64,000 bases of DNA from Luidia sarsii (Eukaryota; Echinodermata; Asteroidea; Paxillosida; Luidiidae), in NCBI GenBank assembly GCA_949987565.1, contig OX465121.1:3179117-3243116 (forward strand), given 5' to 3'. Positions 49,301-61,300 of this stretch are shown one piece after another. Within the stretch, counting starts at the first letter, position 1; every line of letters begins with the position of its first letter. The translations under genes were made by a program, and so were the position numbers. Below the pieces are notes generated by a model. It saw only the letters and a program-made list of their open reading frames with translations, ran no database searches and was not told where the DNA came from.

Positions 49301-52300
49301 TCCCAACTGGCTTGTCTTTAAGTGTTATCATTAGTTGTTCTCATTTAGACTAACACAGCTGTATGTACACATCTCTCTACTGCAGACAAATGAGGTGTAT
49401 ACCCTGAGCGTTGGACATGTGATGGGAGACAAGTCAGGCGTTCTGTCCATAGGAAGCATTCACATTGTGCACATTGAGCCGCAGCAAACCAGATCGTGGG
49501 CACCGGTCAATTTCATCGTCCAGTCTGGTGGGGCCTGCATTCTGCCCATGAACTTTGTGGTTGTGGCAACTATGGAGGCCAAGGGAGCTCTGTATGGCTT
49601 GGCAAAGCTTCAATTGGACGGCCATTTGAGATTGTTTCGGTCCGGTTACACGGCTTGTCAGAATTGCACCGAGGGGAGTCAGGAGAGAGGTCACTATTGG
49701 ATGGATGCGCTGACTGTGCGCAGGTCTGGTACCCTGTCTATTGTCAACAGCGGAGTGAGGAATCTGGTTAGCGGGGCTACTAGGCTGGTGCTGTCGGAAC
49801 GGTTTGATGTGGATTACGGGGGCACGGTCAGCGTGGAGGATGGCATGGTTGTGTTTGGCCAAGACGTGAAAGTGGAGAAGACAGGGACAATACAGGGCAA
49901 CAGTCGTGGTTATGGAGGGGCGCAAGGGCCAGGGGCAGGAGGGACTTGTGGGGGTGGAACAGGGGGTGGAACAGGGGCTGGGCACGGTGGTATGGGCGGG
50001 GGTACAGGCTCATGTAGCTATGGAGGTGCAGTGTACAGTAGTACATGTCTACCCACCTATGTAGGGAGTGGTGGTGGCAGCTGCTCACACGGCCACGGAG
50101 GTGGTACTGGAGGCGGGGCTGTGGAGGTCATAGCTAGCCAGCTGATGGCCATGGAAGGCAGCATGCAAGTCCATGGTGGCTCAGGCTCTCCAGGTGGTGG
50201 CGGAGGTAGTGGTGGCTCCCTGTGGATGGATGGCTTCTTCATGGAGGGCTGGGGCTACCTGTCTGCTAATGGTGGTGATGCCACATCACACTCCTATAGC
50301 CATAATAACTACCGCCACTACGGCGGTGGTGGTGCAGGAGGGAGGATTCGAACCTTCTCCTCCAACGTCCCGCACGCCATAGTCACAGGAAGACGTAAAG
50401 TACTTGCTGGGACCCATGGCTCGCATTCGGGCCAGGCGGGCACCCTCTGCGTCTCTGGTAGTCTCTGCAGTGGCCACGGAATGCCGTCCAACAGTACGGC
50501 TGGCTGCGATTGCGACGACGGCTATGTGGGCAGCAATTGTCAGATCCCTTGCAGCGACGCCACCACCTGCAATGGCCAAGGTGTCTGCGCTGAGTTTGGC
50601 GGCTGCGATTGCTTGCCGGGGTTCGTGGGCTACCGCTGTGAGTATCAATGTGACAGGAACACCACGTGCAGTGGAAGTGGTGAGTGCACACCGCACGGGG
50701 AGTGTGTGTGTGACCCTTGCTACCATGGATCGGATTGCTCTCTGCTCTGCAGTGGCAATGGAGTCTGCAGTGGTGATGATGTCTGCCATTGCGATGCGTG
50801 CTACATCGGTGAATACTGCCACTCTCTGTGCAACCACCACGGCCAGTGTAGCCCCAACCAGACCTGTGACTGTGAGGAGAGTTGGCGAGGGGATTTCTGC
50901 ACTATCTCGGGATGTCCGGGCGAGGTTGAAGACTGCTCAGGTCATGGTGTGTGCAACGCGGCCATACATCAGTGCTACTGTGAACCCGGCTGGAAGGATT
51001 ATGACTGTGCTCTGCCTGATTGTCCTGGGGAACCTAATTGCTTTGACCGTGGGTTCTGCAATGCATCTGTCCTACCCCCGCAGTGTCAGAACTGCTCCAA
51101 GGGTTGGATGGGACCCAATTGCAACGAGACCTGTCTTTACGGCAATCAGATCCCGATGGATAGTGGAGTGTGTGTCTGCGATCCGTGCTGGACTGCCAAA
51201 GGCTGCAATGTGGAGTGTTCTGGGCACGGAGTGTGCGGTGCTGACAACGTGACTTGTGATTGCGATCCATTTGAGGGCTGGAGGGGAGAGGTTTGCGAGG
51301 TGCCCGGGTGTCCTGGCTTCGACCAGGATTGTACAGGGCATGGGGACTGCAACAGCGCCACACATGAGTGCACCTGCTATCCAGGATGGACGGGACTGGG
51401 CTGTCACATAGCAGACTGCCCCGGTGAGCCGGACTGTTTCGAGCGCGGAAACTGCAACACCTCCTTAGACACCCCAGTCTGCCAGAACTGCTCCCTGGGC
51501 TGGATGGGGCCAGCCTGCGATGACCCCTGCGTGAACGGCATCCAGACACCGATGGATAGCGGGTTCTGTAATTGCTCCGCTGGCTGGGCCGGTGTAGGCT
51601 GTGACTCGGAGTGCTCTGAGCATGGAGTCATCGTTGACGGTGCCTGTGATTGCGACTACGCCACTGGATGGAAGGGTGAGCTGTGCGACGTACCAGGCTG
51701 TCCTGGCAAGTATAATCTAGACTGCTCAGGTCGGGGCGACTGCGACAGCTCCTTACACAAGTGTGTCTGTAATGAAGGCTGGACGGATCTAGGCTGCGAG
51801 ATCCCCGACTGCCCGGGGAAGCCTGACTGCACTTCCCGCGGCCACTGCAATGAGACCTTTGATCCTCCCCTCTGCACCAACTGCAGCCAAGGCTGGATGG
51901 GACCTGCCTGTGAAGACCCTTGCGTCCACGGAGAACAAACGCCGATGGACAGTGGGTTCTGCAACTGCACTGCTGGCTGGGCAGGGGTTGGATGTGATGC
52001 CGAGTGCTCATTACACGGATCCATTGTGGATGGCCGATGTGTCTGCGATCCCATCTGGATGGGCGATCTCTGCGATATTCCCAGCTGTCCTGGAATCTTC
52101 CAGCTCCCTTGCAGTGGCCGAGGGGAGTGTAACAGCGCCTCCCACGAATGCACGTGCAACAACGGCTGGACAGGGGAAGGCTGTGAGCTCCCAGACTGCC
52201 CCGGTATGCCGGATTGCTTTGAGCGCGGCCACTGCAACGAAACGTACGACCCGCCACTCTGCACCGACTGCGAAAAGGGATGGATGGGAGTGGATTGCAA

Positions 52301-55300
52301 TGAGCCTTGCGTGTACGGTGTCCAGTATCCAATGGATAGTGGCATATGCGTCTGTGATCCTTGCTACTCTGGGAAGGGTTGTAATAGTGAATGCACTGGG
52401 CACGGCAAATGCCATGGTGATGAGTGTGTCTGTGATCCTGGATGGCATGAAGAGGTCTGCCAGCGTCCTGGCTGTCCGGGCATTGATGTCGACTGCACAG
52501 GGCACGGAGACTGCAACAGCGCCCTCCATGTCTGCTTCTGCTATCCAGGCTGGACGGGCGACGGATGCCACCTCCCCGACTGTGCCGGTGAACCGGACTG
52601 CTCTGGGCGCGGCCACTGCAACAACACCAACAGAGACATGCCTGTATGCACGGACTGCATCCAGGGATGGATGGGTCCTGAATGCAGTGATCCTTGTACG
52701 CACGGACTCCAAGTCCCTATGGACAGTGGCTTCTGTGAGTGCAATCCCTGCTGGACTGGTGTGGGATGTAACAGCCAGTGCTCAGGCAATGGTATCTGCG
52801 ATCCGGCTACCAATCAGTACTGCCTGTGCTTCAACGATGCTGAGCAAGCCTTCCTAGGGGACCTGTGTGAGGTGCTGGGTTGTCCAGGCTTGGACGGGGC
52901 GTGCAATCAGCACGGCTCGTGTAATTCAGCCACTCAGGAATGCTCCTGCTATCCTGGATGGGCTGGCCCTGACTGTAGCATCGCAGACTGCCCAGGAATC
53001 CCAAGCTGCTCGGGTAAGCATCCAAAGCTTCATGTATATATTCTCAAGATCTTAAACATTTGAAAGAATAACATGTGGTTGATATCAAGTGAGGCATCTT
53101 AGGACAGCTATTAAATGTATATTGTACTGTGGCCTGCCCTAGCATCCATTTCACTAAAATCGAGACATTTGAATGATGGCAATGAAAACTTTGACTGGGA
53201 CAAAGATTTCCTTGCCATTTTGTTTTTATTTGTTCAAAGTTCCCAGTCAGTTTTTCCTCACATACTTGTGTTAATAAAATCGAGACATGTTCAACACATC
53301 TCAGCTATCATCATGATCATAGGGATTAGCAACGCAGCTGAAGTCATCTTAACTTAGGGTCAGTCTGCATATTAACCACTTTGCGCCGGGGGGTTTTCAG
53401 CGCCGATGACCGCCATATGGGGGTTTTTGAACAATGCATCATTTTCAAAACTCGCTAAAACAATCGGAACAATATATTTATGTGAAATAAATCGATAAGA
53501 GTATACTAGGGTACAAGAGAGTAAAACCTGGCACAATTCGGACGTCGTGGCTTTTGTCAAGAGATTATCCGTTCGAAAAAGGGCCCTTTGTGCATCGTCA
53601 ATGTCTGTGTGTGCCATATGTCTAATGGCAGTGCTGTTTGGGTGACCTTTGCTACTCTGATTGTAAATCTAATGTAGAAGGCAATCTTTGGAAAAGTTTA
53701 ATTCATGTCAATTTTTTACAAATAAAAACAATCAAACAAAACAATTGATTTATTTCCTCTTTTTGACATAGATGTCCATTAGATGTGGACAGGAAGAATT
53801 GGATTGGAATTCTTGGTAATCTTGCATGTTTGGTTGTCACGTTGTTTGTGTCGTGGATTGCAGGCCATGGCCAATGCTTGAATGAGATGCCCAGACGCTG
53901 CCAGTGTGAGTCAGACTGGGCAGGCTCCATCTGCGACACGCCCTGCCAGTCCGGCTTCAACTACGGCGACCAGCGCGGCTGCGTCTGCGAGGCCTGCTAC
54001 ACGGGCATCGGCTGCGACACGGTGTGCTCGGGTAACGGCCGCTGCGAGAACGGCACCTGCATCTGCCACTTTGAGTTAGGTTACCGCGGCGATGGCTGCC
54101 ACATCCCAGGATGCCCTGGGGTGGGTGTGGACTGCAGTAACCATGGCACCTGTAATACCGCCACCTTTGACTGTCTCTGTGACCCTGGATGGAAAGGTTG
54201 GTCCATTTTTGAGGTTAGCTGAGCAAGACCTTTCTCAGAAGCAGATTCTTCTGAGAAAGGTGCTGCTAAAGTAGACACATCGGGCTATACATTTTAAGAT
54301 TTACATTCTAAATCCATTAAATTGAAGTTAAAGCACATCCTGCCTGTGAGAAAGGTCCTTTGAGAAAGTTTCTACCACCTTGATGTAAAACTAACATCCT
54401 GCCTGTGAGAAGGGTCCTTTGAGAAAGTTTCTACCACCTTGATGTAAAACTAACATCCTGCCTGTGAGAAAGGTCCTTTGAGAAAGTTTGTACCACCTTG
54501 ATGTAAAACTAACATCCTGCCTGTGAGAAAGGTCCTTTGAGAAAGTTTCTACCACCTTGATGTAAAACTAACATCCTGCCTGTGAGAAGGGTCCTTTGAG
54601 AAAGTTTCTACCACCTTGATGTAAAACTAACATCCTGCCTGTGAGAAAGGTCCTTTGAGAAAGTTTCTACCACCTTGATGTAAAACTAACATCCTGCCTG
54701 TGAGAAAGGTTCTTTGAGAAAGTTTCTACCACCTTGATGTAAAACTAACATCCTGCCTGTGAGAAAGGTCCTTTTGAGAAAGTTTCTACCACCTTGATGT
54801 AAAACTAACATCCTGCCTGTGAGAAGGGTCCTTTGAGAAAGTTTCTACCACCTTGATGTAAAACTAACATCCTGCCTGTGAGAAAGGTCCTTTGAGAAAG
54901 TTTCTACCACCTTGATGTAAAACTAACATCCTGCCTGTGAGAAAGGTCCTTTTGAGAAAGTTTCTACCACCTTGATGTAAAACTAACATCCTGCCTGTGA
55001 GAAAGGTCCTTTGAGAAAGTTTCTACCACCTTGATGTAAAACTAACATCCTGCCTGTGAGAAAGGTCCTTTGAGAAAGTTTCTACCACCTTGATGTAAAA
55101 CTAACATCCTGCCTGTGAGAAAGGTTCTTTGAGAAAGTTTGTACCACCTTGATGTAAAACTAACATCCTGCCTGTGAGAAAGGTCCTTTTGAGAAAGTTT
55201 CTACCACCTTGATGTAAAACTAACATCCTGCCTGTGAGAAGGGTTCTTTGAGAAAGTTTCTACCACCTTGATGTAAAACTAACATCCTGCCTGTGAGAAA

Positions 55301-58300
55301 GGTCCTTTGAGAAAGTTTGTACCACCTTGATGTAAAACTAACATCCTGCCTGTCAGAAAGGTCCTTTGAGAAAGTTTCTACCACCTTGATGTAAAACTAA
55401 CATCCTGCCTGTGAGAAAGGTTCTTTGAGAAAGTTTCTACCACCTTGATGTAAAACTAACATCCTGCCTGTGAGAAAGGTCCTTTGAGAAAGTTTCTACC
55501 ACCTTGATGTAAAACTAACACACTGAGAGTGGATGCCCAGACTTTCTACTCAGCCACGGTGACTTAATGGCGGCTGCAATTTGTGACATTTTACCAGCCA
55601 TTCATGGCACATAAACAGTCCATCAGTGTGAAAAAAGGTGGATATCCAAGGTAGAATTGCTTTTAGGATGTAAGTTAATGCATGGCCATAGAAGAAAACA
55701 TCCAATAGGAACACGACTCAACTGTTCATGTCATCTAATTAGTAATTAGATGGAATCCAAGTGTTGATTTCAGCTGATTCTAAACACTCCTGCAGGCATT
55801 GGATGTCACGTACCAGACTGCCCCGGGGAACCAGACTGTAACGGCCGTGGTGACTGCCCAGTGCCAGACGATGGTAAGGACCCTGTGTGCACCCACTGCC
55901 TCAACACCTTCATGGGAGATGGCTGCGAGCTGCGCTGTGTCCACGGCAGTCCCCAGCGCCTGAACAACACCTGGGTGTGTGAGTGCTTCCCCTGCTACAC
56001 CGGACTGCAGTGCGACAAGCTCTGCAACGATCAGGGCACCGAGTGTCAGGAAGGAGTCTGCGATTGCGGCTTTGACGGTTGGCGCGGCGACGTGTGCACG
56101 GAGCCCGGTTGCCCCGGTTACGGCGAGGACTGTTCTGGCCACGGCGAGTGCAACAAGGCCACTGGGGTGTGCTACTGCATCAACGGATGGGCAGGGGTTG
56201 GTTGTCATGAGCCTGACTGCCCCGGTACGCCTAACTGCAATGGCAAGGGAATTTGTGTGGCCGGGGAGCCTGTACCTGCCTGTAACTGCGAGGACGGCTG
56301 GATGGGACCAGCCTGTGATTTAGCCTGCATCAATGGCAGAGAGGTTAGACCTCTGTTCATCTCCTCCATACTCATGGAAAGCAATTCAAGATTAACCAGC
56401 TGGGAAGAGTGCAAGAACTTTTGTAGCAACAAATCCTTCTGATAAAGTGGTATTCAGATGAAGTATATAGTTGATGATGAAATAGTTGTTCTGTTGAAGT
56501 AGTTGTTGCTACCAAAGCCTATACACTTTTTTTTCAACTGGTTAGTCCTGAAGTGCTATCACTAATTGATTACATTGGGTTGACTTCAGCACAAAGAGTG
56601 TGCTGAAATCACTGCAAATTTTCTTTTCAAGGGAAAAGAACTCACACATTCATCAACTTTTCATGGATCAGACATTTACAAAAGGGTTCTTTGTAGATCA
56701 TCAATGTCCTTTAAACCATAGGTGTGGATTGACAAAAGGCACCCCTGAAGTCACATATTTGCTCTTGTCCCCCAACAGCTGCCTGCTCTATCTGGTTTCT
56801 GCAAGTGTGATCCCTGCTACAATGGCCCTGACTGTGGCAAAATATGCTCAGGCACTGGTACGTGTAAATCTGGAGTCACTTGTGATTGTGGATTTCATGG
56901 AGGCACGGGTGAATTCTGTGAAATCCTTGGATGCCCTGGCTTGTACAATACTGACTGCTCTGGACATGGAACCTGTGGATTAGGTGAGTCATACAAGTTT
57001 CTGAAATTATTTTAAACATTACACTCATCCTCCATTGCCTTGGTAGCCTTGCCAAGCCTTGCCATGCTCTAGTACCTTGGTAGCCTTGCCAAACCTTGCC
57101 ACGCTCCAGTGCTTTGGTAGCTTGGTCAAGTCTTGCCATGCTCCAGTGCCTTGCTAGCTTGGCCAAGCCTTGCCATGCTCCAGTGCCTTGCTAGCGTGGC
57201 CAAGCCTTGCCACGCTCCAGTGCTTTGGTAGCTTGGCCAAGCCTTGCCACGCTCCAGTACCTTGGTAGCTTGGCCAAGCCTTGCCATGCTCCAGTACCTT
57301 GGTAGCTTGGCCAAGCCTTGCCATGCTCCAGTGCCTTGGTAGCTTGGCCAAGCCTTGCCATGCTCCATTGCTAGCTTGGCCAAACCTTGCCATGCTCTAG
57401 TACCTTGGTAGCCTGGGCCAAGCCTTGCCATGCTCGAGTACCTTGGTAGCCTTGCCAAGCCTTGCCATGCTCCAGTGCCTTGGTAGCTTGGCCAAGCCTT
57501 GCCATGCTCCAGTACCTTGGTAGCCTTGCCAAACCTTGCCATGCTCCAGTGCTTTGGTAGCTTGGCCAAGCCTTGCCATGCTCCAGTGCCTTGGTAGCTT
57601 GGCCAAGCCTTGCCATGCTCCAGTGCCTTGGTAGCTTGGCCAAGCCTTGCCATGCTCCTGTGCCTTGGTAGCTTGGCCAAGCCTTGCCATGCTCCAGTGC
57701 TTTGGTAGCTTGGCCAAGCCTTGCCATGCTCCTGTGCCTTGGTAGCTTGGCCAAGCCTTGCCATGCTCCAGTACCTTGGTAGCTAGGCCAAGCCTTGTCA
57801 TGCTCCAGTGCCTTGGTAGCTTGGCCAAGCCTTGCCATGCTCCAGTACCTTGGTAGCCTTGCCAAACCTTGCCACGCTCCAGTGCTTTGGTAGCTTGGCC
57901 AAGCCTTGCCATGCTCCTGTGCCTTGGTAGCTTGGCCAAGCCTTGCCATGCTCCAGTGCTAGCTTGGCCAAGCCTTGCCATGCTCCTGTGCCTTGGTAGC
58001 TTGGCCAAGCCTTGCCATGCTCCTGTGCCTTGGTAGCTTGGCCAAGCCTTGCCATGCTCCTGTGCCTTGGTAGCTTGGCCAAGCCTTGCCATGCTCCAGT
58101 GCCTTGGTAGCCTTGCCAAACCTTGCCATGCTCCAATGCCTTGGTACAGTGTAGCTTGGCCAAGCCTTTCAACGCTCCAGTGCTTTGGTAGCTAGGCTAA
58201 ACCTTGCCATGCTCCAGTGGCTTGGTAGTTTCAATAAAGCATTCTTGTACACTGGAAACACTTAAATGCTAAAATGCTAAAATTTTGGATGAAAGTTACC

Positions 58301-61300
58301 TCTGCACAGGATTTTAAAGGAATAGGACAAGGAGTGAAAGGTGATGAAGTGAACTTTGAATAAGAATTGTTATTTGCATCCTTTTGTAGCTGGGTGTTTG
58401 TGTATGGAGGGCTGGCTTGGTGAGGGCTGTGAGATTCCTGACTGCCCTGGTGATCCAGACTGCAACAATCGAGGCAACTGCACTGGCCTGGCTAACATGG
58501 TCGTCCCCGAGTGTCGCAACTGTATCGCAGGATGGATGGGGGAGGCCTGCGATGTTCCCTGCGGCCCAGACCACGGCTACCAGTACCCCATAGACAGTGG
58601 CATGTGCCTCTGCACCAGCGGTTGTTGGCACGGCACTAGCTGTGATCAGATATGCAGCGGGCTGGGGGTCTGCTCCAATGACGGATGCCGGTGTGAGGAC
58701 AGCCAGGGCTACAATCAGGGCAACTGGGGCGACTACTGCCAGATTGTGGACTGCCCCGGTGTGGCCAGTCCCTGCTCTGGCCACGGACTCTGCACAGTGG
58801 ATCTGCAGTGCTTATGCAATGACGGCTGGATCGGTGAAGGGTGCCACGTACCGGACTGCCCCGGGGAGCCAGACTGCTATGATAACGGCCTGTGCGATGG
58901 CGCTGATGATGTCCCTGTCTGTGTGTGCCATGCGTCCTGGATCGGCGATGCCTGCCAGTATCCATGCATCAATGGCACTGCCATGGAGGATGGGAGCTGC
59001 TCGTGTGACCCTTGCTACTCCGGCCCAGGATGTGATAGGGAATGCGGTGGACATGGAACCTGTGACAGGGAGATTTGCACATGTGATTCTGCCTGGTGGG
59101 GTAAGTCTGTGTCATCTTCTTAGCTACTGTAACAGACAGCAACCTTGAAGTGGTTTTGGCTCAGCTACACCGGTATGTGTGAAGCCAAAAGCCAAAGATC
59201 TCACACCAGAGTAATAAGGCACATCAGATGGATTTTTTGGGGCACCTCCTAAAATTATTTATTCTAACTTAAACACACAATAAGAAATATGATATAGGAG
59301 GTTTTGCGGTGACACCGTGTATAACGTCTCTTAAAGAAGAGGTGCGGTTCTGAAAAGTGGTACGGTAACTCGACATTCCGGAGCATACTGTCTGGAACGT
59401 CGAGTTACCACTCGGGTTGTTTTCAGAACTACACCTCTTTTTTAAGAGACCTTATACATGGTGTCACCGTAAACCTTCCTATATTGATTCACCCACCATG
59501 CAAAGCCTTAAGTCTTATTTATTCACATTTAAGGAGTAGAGACCTTTAAGAGACCTTATACATGTACATGGTGTCACCACAAACCCTCCTACATTGTTTC
59601 ACCCACCATGCAAAGCCTTAAGTCTTATTTATTCACATTTAAGGAGTAGAGGGGGTAGAGTGGGAAGCACACATCATGAAGCCAGGATGGCAGTGGTGCA
59701 GGGTGAAGGTTAACAACAAGTACTGTATAGAACAGAATAGGAACCAAAGCATTGCTGGTGATGAGACAAAAATGTGACCCAATCCCCAAACCTGCACCGG
59801 GCCTTTGTACCCACACAGAGGGTTGGGAGACCCTATGTGGGCAAGTGTAGCCCCACAGGAGGGAGTACCTCTGAATAGAAGAAAAAACCTCTCTGTTATA
59901 ATGAGGCTATATACTTGGAATGCGAGAAACCCTTTCTGTTACACTACCGTACCTCAGAGGCATTTGTAACAGGTACTTATGGACATTTGTCAACGGTACT
60001 GCCCCTGACCCGATGGCGCACAGTGATGGCAGAGCTTGCTGGGAGGAACCTAACTTGGGGAGATACATTGTATGCAATTCATTGCCAAGGACAGAAAGAA
60101 GTGGACAGACTTCATTGCAGCCTTGTGTCCCTACCAGGATGAAGAGGATTAATGTAACTACCGCTGGCTATAATAGGACTCTATTTATCAGCTGACTCAA
60201 ATTTGTTTGTTGTATCTAGAGTTCAATCCATGTGGGAGGGTGGGGGTCAGTCATTTGCCTATTCAGGTCCTGTACTTGGGAATAAATTGCCAAGAGATAT
60301 TCAAGAAACTCACAATGCTGATATTTTAGATTTTAGATGTTTAGTAATATGATTGTCGTATATGCCCATACATGCTGATTTCTACCTTGATGTCATTCTT
60401 TTTATTCTAATCTTATATTTCCTTGTGTAACTTGGGTGGATATAGTGCCCAATAAGTAATTCATTAAATTTTGCAAACCTCTTGCAGACCAACAAATCTG
60501 AAAGAGATTTGACCAGTATCAATCCTAGTCCTACCTGGGAGTCCAAATATCATTTAGTCGGTTTTCCCTTTCCTTGCAAATAAATTTGGACTACAGTACA
60601 TTGTATATCATGAACCGGATGCCTTGTTTTACACACCAGTGCTCTATCACCTGAGACATCTACATGTACATGTACCGTAGGTGCCTTCATAAATTGTCAA
60701 ATGCTTGTATAATTATGCTTTGGAGAAAGGTCCTGTTAGGATCGAATGACAGGCCCTCTAAATGGTTGATAAATACTTGCATCTTATCAAGGCACTACCT
60801 AACCCTAGTTTACATTACATATGGTGTCACCGCAAACCTTACAACCTGATCTACCTAACCTTGTTTGATTTAATGGTACAGGCCCTGAGTGTTCATACAG
60901 AGGCTGTCCTGGTGTGGGAACCAACTGCACAGGCCATGGCCACTGCATCGTGTTTGACCAGGAATGCTACTGTAGACCTGGATGGAAGGAGGCAGGATGT
61001 CAGGTACCAGACTGCCCTGGTACGCCTGACTGCAGTGCTAGAGGTAGGTTAAACCTATGCATATGAGCCAATTAGAGACACTATACACACATGTAGGGTA
61101 CCAGACTGCTAGACTGACTGCTGTAATATACACAAGATGACCATTGGGCTGTGTGGCATGCAAAGACAATTTCCCCCGCGTGCTTTCAGCTGCAGCGCGG
61201 TATCCCTCGATCCTCCACAGTAAAAGTCCCACAATTGCACAATTACTGCTGCTAATCTTGCAATTCATGTGGAAACTTGCGTCAAAAAGGGTCTTTGTAC

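Larger units (their letters stand above)
59101..60881. other. Intron 32 (1.8 kb)
   Basis: It contains the foldback element at 59293-59483, a direct duplication at 59445-59650 and a possible LINE fragment at 60240-60351. It also has half copies of the hairpin (60720-60760) and foldback (about 60815-60835) families. The stretch 59650-60230 shows no clear feature. Confidence 0.55.

Noticed and set aside
51628..52712. Long minus-strand frames under the EGF exon
   Set aside because: They are shadows caused by the repetitive codon pattern of the EGF repeats; the plus-strand cysteine spacing is decisive.
53385..53600. piggyBac-type element starting at TTAA
   Set aside because: TTAA precedes CCACTTTGCGCC, but no matching second end, terminal repeat or transposase was found. 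I keep it only as a dispersed repeat.
54335..55520. CRISPR-like array
   Set aside because: Units are contiguous with no unique spacers, in an animal intron; it is a plain minisatellite.
56600..56983. 127-codon plus-strand frame
   Set aside because: Wrong frame: the EGF cysteine pattern, splice sites and phase pick another frame for 56779-56983.
57126..58172. Minus-strand open frames of up to 240 codons
   Set aside because: They are products of the 37-bp array read in three phases, overlapping one another and without non-repeat sequence.
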